This document shows, in pieces, positions 42,497 to 51,167 of a stretch of 64,000 nucleotides of DNA. Where the stretch lies: assembly GCA_964425755.1 (NCBI GenBank), contig CAYRNY010000008.1, positions 124,001 through 188,000 on the forward strand, in the 5' to 3' direction. Positions within the stretch are counted from its first letter, which is position 1; each line of letters opens with the position of its first letter. A program made the position numbers and the translations under genes. The notes below the pieces were generated by a model. It saw only the letters and a program-made list of their open reading frames with translations. It was not told the DNA's origin and did not search any database. Origin of the DNA: CAYRNY01 sp964425755. GTDB taxonomy: Bacteria > Chloroflexota > Anaerolineae > Aggregatilineales > Aggregatilineaceae.

Positions 42497-43057
42497 TTAT
42501 GCGGCTTCTTCTTTCTGGCTATATGCCGCCAGGACATTGACCAGGCTTTCTGAACCGGCTTTGATGACGCCGATGAACTGGCGTCCGGGTTCGTCAAGCA
42601 GCCCGAGCAGGGTCTGCAAAGGCATCGTCACCATGCCGATCAGTTCGGCGCGCAGCGTGTCCAGCGGCGGCAGGTCCGAGATCGGCTCCAGATCAGCCCC
42701 GGAAATCACGGTCTCGCCCAGAATACCGCCCTTCGTGACGAGAATCGGGTGATCGTCGGCATAGTCCAGAACAGTTTTCACCGTAGCCGGCAGGTCTTCG
42801 AAGGCGAATATGGTCGCCACCGGCCCCGTGAGTAAATCTTCGGGCACCGCCATGCCGACCCTTTCCAGCGCGATCTTGAACAGCGTGTTCTTGGTGATGG
42901 TGAACCCGGCGTTCTTCTCGCGCAGTTTGCCACGCAACTCATCAAGCTGCGGCATGGTCATCCCGCGATACTCGGTGATGACGAGACCCTTGGCGCGCTC
43001 GAGCATGTCCACATACTGTTGGACAAGTTCCTCTTTGCGCTTTCTGTTAATAGCCAA
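42497..43057 (-). CDS. rplJ: 50S ribosomal protein L10
   Basis: A 186-residue L10, the stalk base protein that binds 23S rRNA and holds L7/L12 dimers. The N-terminal RNA-binding domain (VITEYRGMTMPQLDELRGKLRE, TKNTLFKIAL) and C-terminal helix are normal. It starts with TTG at 43057, an uncommon codon, but with a perfect GAAAGGAGG at good distance. L10 binds its own leader in many bacteria, and the upstream region here carries the leader and an attenuator. rplK and rplA are not upstream, where they are found in many genomes. Confidence 0.97.
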   Translation of the reverse strand: MAINRKRKEELVQQYVDMLERAKGLVITEYRGMTMPQLDELRGKLREKNAGFTITKNTLFKIALERVGMAVPEDLLTGPVATIFAFEDLPATVKTVLDYADDHPILVTKGGILGETVISGADLEPISDLPPLDTLRAELIGMVTMPLQTLLGLLDEPGRQFIGVIKAGSESLVNVLAAYSQKEEAA

Positions 43058-43200
43058 GCGTGTGTTCCTCCTTTCGTCAGAATGTTTCCGCAGGGGAGAC
43101 CAAAAAGCGGCCTCCGCGCATACAGCGAAGACCGCAACACAATCAATTCTTGCCAGTACGTACCTGGTTGTTGGGTTCGGGTCTTCACCTCGGCAGGTAG
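43058..43200 (-). promoter_or_regulatory. L10 leader with attenuator, upstream of rplJ
   Basis: The minus-strand transcript contains CTGCCGAGGTG near its 5' end (about 43188-43198), resembling the conserved L10-binding motif of L10 leaders. Further on there is a terminator-like hairpin and then the ribosome site. L10 or the L10-L12 complex would bind here and control read-through. Assignment rests on position and the motif. Confidence 0.6.
43102..43135 (-). terminator. Attenuator hairpin in the rplJ leader
   Basis: On the minus strand GCGGTCTTCGC (43125-43135) pairs with GCGGAGGCCGC (43107-43117), 11 bp including wobble pairs, loop of 7, then TTTTT (43102-43106). Located between promoter region and rplJ, so it acts inside the leader. 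Confidence 0.78.
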
Positions 43201-43341
43201 CGGCGTGCTATTATGCCCTTGTTCAGGACACCTGCTGTCTGCGGTAAAGGTCCGGCGGATGCCGGATATGAAATTGCGACAACATCATACCAGCCGCACA
43301 TAGCAGCGTCAAGGATGGATCGTGCTGAAAGGTGCACTCTG

Positions 43342-45819
43342 TCACTGGCGCCGGAACAACTGGCGCAGTTTCCGCCGGATGAAGACCTGGCGCGCGTCTT
43401 TCCAGGCGACATCCGCCATGTTATCAAACGCTTCATCTTCCAGCCCGGCATAGCGGTTTTCGATGTAGATGTGTGTGATCGTGTTGATCGACATCTCACC
43501 TTCGGGCAGCGCATCAACCATCGAGCGCCGCCGTTCGTCAGGGGTGGTGGATTCTGGGAATGTCAACCCTAACCATCGCCCGTAGATCGCCAGCCGTGCG
43601 TAGGCGCGCTGCACGACGTTCAGATTGCCTAACCCACGATATTCCACGTACCAGATCACGAACAGCCCGGAGACGACAAGGCCCGTGATGATCAACGCCA
43701 CGATACCAAGTATGAGCAAAATCGAGCGCAATATGTTTGTGCCGCCATCGCCTCCAACGCGTGTAACATCCGGCGGCGGTGGTGGTGTAGGCGAAGGTAC
43801 CGCTGTCGGCGTGGGGGTTGGTTGGGATTGATCGAGCGGCGCTTGTGCTTCACTGGTAGGAGTCGCAGCCCCGGATTCCTGGCCCGGCTCAGGTGACGGC
43901 GTTGCCGTTGGGGCTGGCGTGAGCGTCGGCGGCGGTGTGACCGTCGGCAGAATCGTCTGCGGGAGTTGTTCCTGTGCGTCCTGGCGATCGATCGGCGCTT
44001 CATCAGCGGTGGGCTCGAACTCGATCCAGCCGTGGCCGGGGAAGTAAACCTCAACCCACGTGTGCGCATCGCGTTCGCGGACGAGATACGCGCCGCGTTC
44101 GGGGTCCCAGGTGCCCTGGGCGAAACCCGCTGCCATGCGCGCCGGTATGCCCTGTGTGCGCAGCATCATGATCATCGCGGTGGCATAATAATTGCAGTAC
44201 CCCTCGCGTGATTCAAACAGGAACCATTCGACCGGATCGCTACCGGATGGTGGCCCTGGGATCGATTCATTGTACTGGATATAAGTTCGCAGCCAGGTTT
44301 CGATAGCCTTGGCCTGGTCATAAGGTGTTTGCGCGCCTGCTTGCGTCACGATTTGGGCAGCCAGATCGCGCACCGGTGGCGAGACTTCGCTGGCCCCTTG
44401 CAGATACAGGCGTGTGACCCAGGCGGGATACGCTGTCCCGGCCTGCCGCAACTGGTCAGCCGTGGCCGTGCTGAGCGAGGAACGCACTGTGTAGCTATCC
44501 CCCTGGCGTTGGGTCTCTCTGGCGCGGGCGATGGCGATATCGGCCTGGCGGTTCTCGTTGACGCAGTTCCGCCCGAAATCTTCCACGCAGTCCAGTTCAA
44601 CCTCGACCGGCAGCCCGAAGCGCACCGGCTGAGGGGCAGCGTAGATCAATTTTGAGGAGCGCAGCAGCAACGTGACAGTCTGGTTGACGTCACGCCGGGT
44701 GCCGGAAAGAGTCGCCCCGATGTTGATCTGAAGTCCGGCTTCCTCAGTATAGGCGCGCACTGTACGAACATGCCGCCAGAGCCAGTTTTCCGGATCGTAG
44801 GTGTCATATACGGTCGAGCGCCAATAGTAGCGCGGGCCGAACGGGACCTGCACGTACATCACGGGTTGATCCCCTAACTGGATCGCGCCGCTGAGTTGGA
44901 GTTCGTCACCGCCGTAATAATCGGCTGTGGCGACGCCCTCGGACTCAATCGACGAGAACAGCCGGTTCCATAGCTCGGCCCATTCGACGAATGTGTCCCC
45001 TGAGAGCAGCGATCTGACACGATCCAGGCTCTTGTCATCATTACCGGTGGGGGCATTCCAGGCGACGAGAACGATCAATATCGCGAGCACCCCGCCAGCG
45101 TAGAAGAATGCGCGGCGCATGTACGGCGGGAAACTGACACGGTGGATGAACCAGTCGTATTCGCGTGTCTCAATATGTGACCGGATCAACAGCAACAACG
45201 CCAGGATCACGAACGCGATCAGGTAGATATCCAGCGAGTTGTCGCCCTGGTAGTAGAACTGGTTGGTGATCAACACCAGGCCGGTTGGCACGATCACGCG
45301 CCAGACGCGATCGATCCGGAATACGTGCCAGGCGGCGTTGTGCCCCAGGAACCAGAACAGCACCGACAGAAACACCACGAATGCCACGTCGTCGTATTCA
45401 GGCTGTTCGCCCGTCATAGCCTGGGCGAACCATAACCAAAGCCGGACCAGCAGCGTGTGCATGCGGTCCCACAGCGTGCCGTCATCCACGAGGTGCAACG
45501 CGTTGACGCCCAGGATCACCGCGCCGCTGTAGAAGCTGCTGAGGATAAGCGAGAACAGCTCGGAGTAGTGACTGCGTGCGAGCAGGAAGCCGAATCCCAC
45601 GGCGAAGATGTTAATATACACCAGCGTATGCAACCCACCGGTCCACTCGGCGGCGTTCAGCGCCATGCCGGTGACGATCATGAGGCCCCAGGTTATCAGT
45701 AGGCTGCTGAGATCACCCCGTGCGAAGATCATGCGCATCTGGTTTCGTAGCCACCGCTGCCAGGAGCCAGGCTCGCGGGTGGGGGCCTGAACCGGGTGCA
45801 TGCGTTGTGCTGTCGTCAT
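43342..45819 (-). CDS. TgpA-like membrane transglutaminase
   Basis: A protein of about 825 residues. The N-terminal part holds six or so membrane helices (about 35-255), as in TgpA proteins. A large extracellular region ends in a transglutaminase core: catalytic Cys in SREGYCNYYATAM (about 542) and His in RDAHTWVEVYF (about 586), with an acidic partner in WIEFEPT. A Thr/Pro linker, one more helix (about 690-715) and a cytoplasmic DUF4129-type tail follow. TgpA-family proteins are inner-membrane proteases or transglutaminases. The ATG at 45819 is preferred, though a GTG lies at 45840; neither has a clear ribosome site. Monocistronic. Confidence 0.9.
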   Translation of the reverse strand: MTTAQRMHPVQAPTREPGSWQRWLRNQMRMIFARGDLSSLLITWGLMIVTGMALNAAEWTGGLHTLVYINIFAVGFGFLLARSHYSELFSLILSSFYSGAVILGVNALHLVDDGTLWDRMHTLLVRLWLWFAQAMTGEQPEYDDVAFVVFLSVLFWFLGHNAAWHVFRIDRVWRVIVPTGLVLITNQFYYQGDNSLDIYLIAFVILALLLLIRSHIETREYDWFIHRVSFPPYMRRAFFYAGGVLAILIVLVAWNAPTGNDDKSLDRVRSLLSGDTFVEWAELWNRLFSSIESEGVATADYYGGDELQLSGAIQLGDQPVMYVQVPFGPRYYWRSTVYDTYDPENWLWRHVRTVRAYTEEAGLQINIGATLSGTRRDVNQTVTLLLRSSKLIYAAPQPVRFGLPVEVELDCVEDFGRNCVNENRQADIAIARARETQRQGDSYTVRSSLSTATADQLRQAGTAYPAWVTRLYLQGASEVSPPVRDLAAQIVTQAGAQTPYDQAKAIETWLRTYIQYNESIPGPPSGSDPVEWFLFESREGYCNYYATAMIMMLRTQGIPARMAAGFAQGTWDPERGAYLVRERDAHTWVEVYFPGHGWIEFEPTADEAPIDRQDAQEQLPQTILPTVTPPPTLTPAPTATPSPEPGQESGAATPTSEAQAPLDQSQPTPTPTAVPSPTPPPPPDVTRVGGDGGTNILRSILLILGIVALIITGLVVSGLFVIWYVEYRGLGNLNVVQRAYARLAIYGRWLGLTFPESTTPDERRRSMVDALPEGEMSINTITHIYIENRYAGLEDEAFDNMADVAWKDARQVFIRRKLRQLFRRQ

Positions 45820-45907
45820 AGTGTTTGCTACTGTGCTCACTTAGTGTCTGGTCAGGATTGTACGGTTTTTGAATCCTGCTGCCAATAGGATATGGTCACC
45901 TGCAAAG

Positions 45908-45936
45908 TTGTACGCAATTCCCGAACGGCATATAAT
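45908..45936 (+). promoter_or_regulatory. Promoter of the esterase lipoprotein gene, leaderless
   Basis: TTGTAC (45908-45913), 17 bases, TATAAT (45931-45936). The ATG at 45944 begins 8 bases after the -10 box, so the transcript would start at or next to the initiation codon. Confidence 0.62.
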
Positions 45937-45943
45937 TCCCGCC

Positions 45944-47050
45944 ATGATACCTAAACGTTACCTGACTCTTCTGCTCGTTTGCCTGACGTTTTCCGTGCTG
46001 CTCGCCTGTGAGCCGCTAGCGCCGGAGCAAACTACATCGTACGTGATTGTAACCGGTGAAACGCCGGATGCCATCATTCAGCCGACCCCAACAGCGCCGC
46101 TGGTTCAGACCGCGCCCGCTGGGGGCAGTGCGACAGAGATGGCCGTAGGGAATACGCAGGGTGACCGTCTGGCTGGGGAGACAACAGGTGCCAGCGCGGG
46201 CGGCATAGTGAACACCCCTGTGCCGACCAACACGCCGATTCCTGCGCCCACTGCGATCCCATCTCCGACGCCATTTGTATGCAGTCAAGCTGCCGGGCAG
46301 GTCTATAGCCTATCGTTTTTCAGCGAGATCATTGGCGAAGACGTCGCCTACCGGATTTATCTTCCGCCATGTTTTTACGAAACGCTGCAACGCTATCCCT
46401 ACGTGATCTTGTTGCACGGCACAAGTTATGATGACGCGATGTGGATCGATCTGGACGTTGCCGGGGCGATGGATCGCGGCGTGACCAAAGGCTCGTTGCC
46501 GCCGATGGCTCTGGTCATGCCGGACGGCGGCTGGCTGTCGGAACGCAACGACCAGCCGGAAGGCGCATCGTACGAAGATGTGATATTGGACGAACTGATC
46601 CCAACTGTTGAGCGCGATTTCTGCCTGTGGGGGGGGGCTGAGGGGCGCGCGATCGGTGGTGTTTCGCGCGGCGGTTTCTGGGCATTCAGTATTGCGCTGC
46701 GCCATCCGGACCTGTTCAGCGCGGTGGGTGGGCACAGTCCCCATTTTGAGCCGAATAACGCCAGGGCTGCTATCAATCCGCTTGACCTGGCCCGGTCGGT
46801 CAGCCTGGACAAAACACCGTTGCGTATCTACATGGACCATGCGACCGATGATTATGTTGGCACATTTGCCGAGATGATGGCCGGCATATTGCGTGATCGG
46901 GGCATCCAACACGACTACGTCATCAATCCGACGGGAAACCATGACACGGCGTACTGGTCGTCACATGTGCCGGACTATCTGGTGTTCTACGGCGCGGAAT
47001 GGCCGTATGACATCTCTGAACTGCCGTCGTGTCTAGAACCGGTCCCGTGA
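45944..47050 (+). CDS. Esterase-type lipoprotein
   Basis: A 368-residue lipoprotein. The signal peptide ends in a lipobox (VLLAC), followed by a Thr/Pro/Ala linker of about 85 residues. The C-terminal domain is an esterase D/feruloyl-esterase-like alpha/beta hydrolase. It has YVILLHGTSYDDAMW as oxyanion region, GGVSRGGFW as nucleophile elbow and a late NHDTAYW His. It would cleave carboxylic esters at the cell surface. The ATG at 45944 sits directly after a promoter -10 box, and the frame further upstream is outside the transcript, so a leaderless start is likely. Confidence 0.88.
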   Translation: MIPKRYLTLLLVCLTFSVLLACEPLAPEQTTSYVIVTGETPDAIIQPTPTAPLVQTAPAGGSATEMAVGNTQGDRLAGETTGASAGGIVNTPVPTNTPIPAPTAIPSPTPFVCSQAAGQVYSLSFFSEIIGEDVAYRIYLPPCFYETLQRYPYVILLHGTSYDDAMWIDLDVAGAMDRGVTKGSLPPMALVMPDGGWLSERNDQPEGASYEDVILDELIPTVERDFCLWGGAEGRAIGGVSRGGFWAFSIALRHPDLFSAVGGHSPHFEPNNARAAINPLDLARSVSLDKTPLRIYMDHATDDYVGTFAEMMAGILRDRGIQHDYVINPTGNHDTAYWSSHVPDYLVFYGAEWPYDISELPSCLEPVP

Positions 47051-47095
47051 TGCCGTCATCATGTGACCGGCACGGTGCAAATACGGCGTTGGCGT

Positions 47096-47521
47096 TTACA
47101 GCAGGGCATCGAACAGCCGGACGAGCAGAACGAAGACGGTCAACCCTCCGATCGCACTCAAGACGATCATCAGCAGGCAGCCCCAGCGTGCCACGCGCGA
47201 GCGCATCGCGAAACGCAGCACGGCCAGAAACGTCACCGAGCCGCCGCCTGCAAAGATGGCTGCCAGATCGTCGACCTGTCCGGCCAGCGGGATAAAGTCT
47301 GGCACGGCGTCGATCGGGGATAGGGTATAGATCACCGTCAGCAGAATGATCGCCAGGATGCTGCCGGTGATGCCCCAGTCAAACGCTTGCTGCGCGATGT
47401 ATCTGCCGGGCCGGGCTGGTTCACCGGGGTAGGTGCCCTCGTCGTCGTAATCAGCGTATTCGTCGTCATCGTCATAACCGTAGTCGTCATACGCATAGTC
47501 GTGTTCGTTGTTGTGCGACAT
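47096..47521 (-). CDS. YkvA/DUF1232 small membrane protein
   Basis: A 141-residue protein. A highly acidic Tyr/Asp-rich N-terminus (about 1-32) precedes the DUF1232 domain. The domain signature YTLSPIDAVPDFIPLAGQVDDL sits between two hydrophobic helices, and a third helix ends the protein. The family's function is unknown. The ATG at 47521 is chosen because the domain follows; the frame is open 19 codons upstream. The gene is divergent from the polysaccharide operon. Confidence 0.83.
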   Translation of the reverse strand: MSHNNEHDYAYDDYGYDDDDEYADYDDEGTYPGEPARPGRYIAQQAFDWGITGSILAIILLTVIYTLSPIDAVPDFIPLAGQVDDLAAIFAGGGSVTFLAVLRFAMRSRVARWGCLLMIVLSAIGGLTVFVLLVRLFDALL

Positions 47522-47832
47522 AGTGGCCTCTAGTGGATGAAGGGCGGACAGCCCGCGAGAGATTCTTTTGACCGCCAATTTCCTGCCGCGCGTGAGAAAT
47601 TTTGAAGGCTGCGTAAATCTTCTTGTCGATTGTTACGTCGAGTAGGATGGTCACGTAAGCGCCGAGTCCCTTCCGAGCCTGTCGGAAATGTGGCGCTTAA
47701 AGCGTAACCTGAATCGCCCGCGTTTGGCAAGCCGTGTTGGTTTGCACTCACAATCTATGGCGTGATCCGGTATAATGCCGCACGAACGCACCCCGCGGCG
47801 TATCAGGGGAATAACGAAAAAAGGAAGGGCCA
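47522..47832. other. Divergent region upstream of the polysaccharide operon
   Basis: 311 bases with no gene. It contains a two-part hairpin: TAAGCGCC (47656-47663) with GGCGCTTA (47692-47699), and inside it TTCCG (47671-47675) with CGGAA (47683-47687). A TATAAT at 47771-47776 reads towards the Wzz gene with a weak -35. Confidence 0.5.
47771..47776 (+). promoter_or_regulatory. -10 box of the polysaccharide operon
   Basis: TATAAT with only a weak upstream partner (TCACAA at 47748-47753, 17 bases). It precedes the first Wzz gene by 57 bases. Confidence 0.5.
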
Positions 47833-48531
47833 ATGGAATTGATCTCATTCTGGCGGGTGGTGTGGCGGCGTTGGTGGCTCGTGGTACTGCCTGCGCTGGT
47901 GGCCCTGGTTGTCACGTTGCCTTCGCTTGCAGATGCTGTATCACCGCCTGTAACCTACCGCGTACAGATGCGGCTGTCCGCTGCTGTGCCGCCGGAAGTC
48001 GATGGGGATGAGCGGGCGATGCCTTATGAGGACTCGGTCTACGTGCCGCTGCTGGCGTCAGAGTACGTGGTGCTGAACATGCCATACTGGATCACCAGCG
48101 ACAATTTTGCCGCTGACGTTAGTGCCGTGCTGAATCAAGGCGGCCTGGAGATCGCGCCGGAGGACCTGCCTGGGGCATTTGCAGCGGATGGATTCCACAG
48201 CATCCTGACGCTTTACGTGACGTGGGACGACGCCGATGAAATTCGCGCGCTCGCCGACGCAGCGGTGACGGTTTTGCAGACGCGCAACCAGGTATACTTC
48301 CCGCAGTTCGCAGCCGGACCTGTGCAGGTTGTGCCGCTGGACGACATAGGTGTTGACGAAATACCACCGCCGATCACTGAACGGTTGTTACCCGTATTTC
48401 GCGTGGCGTTGGGGCTGGTGGCGGGGGTCGGGCTGGCATTGCTGGCGGAATACCTTGACCGCAGCGTGCGCAGCCGTGAGGATATCGAGGCCTTGGGCCT
48501 GCCGGTGCTGGGCGAGATTCCACGCGAGTGA
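47833..48531 (+). CDS. Wzz-type chain-length regulator/co-polymerase 1
   Basis: A 232-residue protein with N-terminal (about 15-34) and C-terminal (about 190-212) membrane helices bracketing an extracellular domain, the Wzz/polysaccharide co-polymerase layout. The C-terminal tail RSREDIEALGLPVLGEIPRE is the conserved Wzz cytoplasmic end that interfaces with a BY-kinase. It would control length of an exported glycan. AAGGAAGG precedes the ATG. A second Wzz-like gene follows after its own promoter. Confidence 0.87.
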   Translation: MELISFWRVVWRRWWLVVLPALVALVVTLPSLADAVSPPVTYRVQMRLSAAVPPEVDGDERAMPYEDSVYVPLLASEYVVLNMPYWITSDNFAADVSAVLNQGGLEIAPEDLPGAFAADGFHSILTLYVTWDDADEIRALADAAVTVLQTRNQVYFPQFAAGPVQVVPLDDIGVDEIPPPITERLLPVFRVALGLVAGVGLALLAEYLDRSVRSREDIEALGLPVLGEIPRE

Positions 48532-48612
48532 TACCGGCGTGGATCCGGCGGTATGCGGAACTGACTATTACTGCACGTTTGCCTGATTAGTGGGCACAAC
48601 AAGCCTATCCCT

Positions 48613-48621
48613 TGCTATAAT
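48613..48621 (+). promoter_or_regulatory. Extended -10 promoter between the two Wzz genes
   Basis: TGC-TATAAT (TATAAT 48616-48621), about 94 bases before the second Wzz start, an internal operon promoter. Confidence 0.55.
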
Positions 48622-48714
48622 GACCGCACCTGAGTACCATCTTGCGCCGGTTGTGCGAAAATTGTGCCCGCTATGGCGCTGCGAGCGGAACGGACGACTA
48701 AGGATACAGGACAG

Positions 48715-49377
48715 ATGAACTTGGCGTATTATGTGCGCGTGTTAGTTCGGCGGGGCTGGATCGTCTTGCTGGCGACGGTGATCACTGCCGGCGCAGCCTT
48801 CGGGTTGAGCAAGCTTCAGACCCCGGTTTACCGCGCGACACAGGTTGTGCTGTTACAGCCAGCACGCAATGATTTCGGCCTGACTGAAACCCTGCGTACG
48901 CTGTTGCAGAGTTATGTCGTGTACCTAAATGCGGATCAGCGGGCCGCAGCGGTGATCGAACGGCTTGAACTTGACATGACCCCCGGTGAATTGCGCAGGC
49001 ACATGACGATTGCATCCGATCCGACGCAGTTGATCGTACAGATCGATGTGGATATGGAGGATGGCCCGTTGGCGGCACAGATTGCGACCGAAATGGGGCG
49101 ACTGTTGGTCGAGTACCGCACCGAGGAAAACCGCACCGCACGCCGTGAAGACCGCATTGATGCGCTCTTAATCGACACGGCAACGTATGGCATGCACTCG
49201 CCCAAAACCAAGATCAACACGCTGGCAGGCGCGGTGTTGGGCCTGCTGCTGGGCGGCGTGATCGTCTTTGTGCTGGAGTATCTGGAGTCGAACATTGTCC
49301 GCAGCAGAGACGACATCGAACGCTTTCTTGAACTCCCCGTGCTGGCGGCGATCCCCGCCGACGACGCCCACTCGTGA
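48715..49377 (+). CDS. Wzz-type co-polymerase 2
   Basis: A 220-residue Wzz-domain protein. One membrane helix lies near 15-33 and one near 175-197, and the C-terminal tail RSRDDIERFLELPVLAAIPAD again has the BY-kinase-facing motif. The ATG at 48715 is preceded by CAGGA-type bases and begins the recognised domain; 17 earlier codons are open. The tail is separated from the ATPase gene by only 10 bases, so this copy is the likely partner of that ATPase. Confidence 0.88.
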   Translation: MNLAYYVRVLVRRGWIVLLATVITAGAAFGLSKLQTPVYRATQVVLLQPARNDFGLTETLRTLLQSYVVYLNADQRAAAVIERLELDMTPGELRRHMTIASDPTQLIVQIDVDMEDGPLAAQIATEMGRLLVEYRTEENRTARREDRIDALLIDTATYGMHSPKTKINTLAGAVLGLLLGGVIVFVLEYLESNIVRSRDDIERFLELPVLAAIPADDAHS

Positions 49378-49387
49378 GGTATATGCA

Positions 49388-50059
49388 ATGCCCGAAGCGA
49401 ACCTGATTACCCTGACCGATCCGCGTGCGCTGGCTTCCGAAGCCTACCGCGCACTACGCACGAATCTGATGTTTTACAGTGTCGATCGTCCGATTAATAC
49501 GCTGGTTGTGACTTCTCCGGTGGCGGGAGAGGGCAAGAGCACCGCGCTGGCTAACCTTGCCGTCACGCTGGCGCAGGGCGGCCACGCGACGATCCTGGTT
49601 GACTGCGATCTGCGCGCACCGGCCCAGCATACGATCTGGGGCGTGGACAACGCCTCTGGTCTGACCTCGATGCTGCTTGAAAACGCTGCGTTGGAGTCCC
49701 CGCCGTTGCAGGCGGTCGGTGTGGACAACCTGCACCTGCTGACCAGCGGGCCGCTGCCGCCAAACCCGGCGGACCTGGTCGGCTCAAAGCGCATGGACCA
49801 GGTGATCGCGGCGCTCAGCGAGCGGGCGGATTACGTGTTGTTTGATGCGCCGCCTTCGTTGCTGGTGACGGATGCTGCCCTACTGGGCTTGAAGGTTGAC
49901 GGGCTGCTGTTGATATTACGCGCCGGCACGTCGCGGCGCGACCACGCTGCCCGGGCAAAAGAGGAACTCGAACGCGTTAAGGTCCCGGTGATCGGGACGG
50001 TGCTGGTAAACGCCCCGCGTGACAGCGTGTTGGGGGGCTATTACACCCGAAACCGGTAA
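49388..50059 (+). CDS. BY-kinase-like ATPase (CpsD/CapB type)
   Basis: A 223-residue cytoplasmic P-loop ATPase. Walker A SPVAGEGKST, Walker A' ILVDCDLRAP and Walker B VLFDAPP are all in place. Bacterial tyrosine kinases of this type dimerise with a Wzz protein and regulate polysaccharide export. The usual C-terminal cluster of several tyrosines is reduced to a YY pair in the last eight residues, so autophosphorylation may be limited. The ATG at 49388 is chosen because the open frame upstream lies inside the Wzz gene. Confidence 0.88.
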   Translation: MPEANLITLTDPRALASEAYRALRTNLMFYSVDRPINTLVVTSPVAGEGKSTALANLAVTLAQGGHATILVDCDLRAPAQHTIWGVDNASGLTSMLLENAALESPPLQAVGVDNLHLLTSGPLPPNPADLVGSKRMDQVIAALSERADYVLFDAPPSLLVTDAALLGLKVDGLLLILRAGTSRRDHAARAKEELERVKVPVIGTVLVNAPRDSVLGGYYTRNR

Positions 50060-50085
50060 CGCCAGATTAAGGGGGTTGGAGGTTT

Positions 50086-51156
50086 ATGAAAGGCTTAATC
50101 TTAAGTGGGGGTAAGGGGACTCGTCTTTATCCGCTGACCTATACTCGCGCCAAGCAGTTGATCCCGGTGGCAAACAAACCGGTGTTGTTCCGAGTGATCG
50201 AGTCGATCCGTGATGCGGGCATCGAGGATATCGGGATTGTGATCGGGGACACCGGCCCAGAGATTCGCGAAGCGGTCGGTGATGGCACGCAGTTCGGGGT
50301 ACGCGTTACGTATATTCCGCAGGATGCGCCGCTGGGGTTAGCGCACGCGGTCAAAATCTCACGCGATTTTCTGGACGGTGACCGGTTCGTGATGTTCCTG
50401 GGGGACAACGTGATCCAGGGCGGGATCAGCCCGCTGATCGCGGATTTCGCCAACCACACCGATTGGAACAGCCAGATCGTGTTGAAGGCGGTCGACTTCC
50501 CTGAACAATACGGCGTTGCACGGTTGAACGGCGAGGGGCGTGTTGTCGAACTGATCGAGAAACCCAAGAACCCGCCGTCGAATTTGGCTCTGGTGGGTAT
50601 TTACATGTTTGACCACCACATCTTTGAGGCGGTTGATGCGATTAAACCGTCCTGGCGTGGTGAGCTGGAGATCACCGACGCGATTCAGTGGCTGGTCGAA
50701 CACGATTACGTGGTGTTCCCGCACGTGCATGAAGGCTGGTGGATCGACACCGGTCGGCCAGACGACATGCTCAACGCTAACAGCCACGTGCTTGAAGAGT
50801 TAGTCCCCGCGATTCACGGGACGGTGGACGCGGACTCAGACGTTGACCAGCGCGTGACGGTTGAGGAAGGGGCGCAGGTGATCAACAGCGTCGTGCGCGG
50901 TCCGGCGATCGTCGGCAAGAACACGCGCATCATTAACAGCTACGTTGGCCCGTTTTCCAGCATCTATCATGATGTCGTGATCGAAAACAGCGAGATCGAG
51001 CGTAGCATCGTGCTGGAACACAGCACAATCCGTGATATTCCAACGCGTATTCAAGACAGCCTGATCGGGCGGCATGCGGAAGTTGACGTCACGACGTTGC
51101 GCCCGAAGGCGATCAAGATGCACCTGGGCGATTATAGCCGCTTGGGGTTGCTGTAA
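50086..51156 (+). CDS. Glucose-1-phosphate thymidylyltransferase-like, long form (copy 2)
   Basis: A 356-residue paralogue of the enzyme at 35685. Signature LSGGKGTRLYPLTYTRAKQLIPV (5-27), GDNVIQGG and EKPKNPPSNLALVGIYMF in the catalytic domain, then hexapeptide repeats in the C-terminal helix. It makes dTDP-glucose for the RmlB encoded two genes on. Ribosome site GGAGG precedes the ATG. The operon order (Wzz, Wzz, kinase, this enzyme, phosphatase, dehydratase) ties it to surface polysaccharide precursors. Confidence 0.93.
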   Translation: MKGLILSGGKGTRLYPLTYTRAKQLIPVANKPVLFRVIESIRDAGIEDIGIVIGDTGPEIREAVGDGTQFGVRVTYIPQDAPLGLAHAVKISRDFLDGDRFVMFLGDNVIQGGISPLIADFANHTDWNSQIVLKAVDFPEQYGVARLNGEGRVVELIEKPKNPPSNLALVGIYMFDHHIFEAVDAIKPSWRGELEITDAIQWLVEHDYVVFPHVHEGWWIDTGRPDDMLNANSHVLEELVPAIHGTVDADSDVDQRVTVEEGAQVINSVVRGPAIVGKNTRIINSYVGPFSSIYHDVVIENSEIERSIVLEHSTIRDIPTRIQDSLIGRHAEVDVTTLRPKAIKMHLGDYSRLGLL

Positions 51157-51167
51157 CGGAGTGAGTC

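Noticed and set aside
47833..49377. Two Wzz genes as halves of one gene broken by a frameshift
   Set aside because: Each has its own N- and C-terminal membrane helix and kinase-facing tail, and an extended -10 promoter lies between them.
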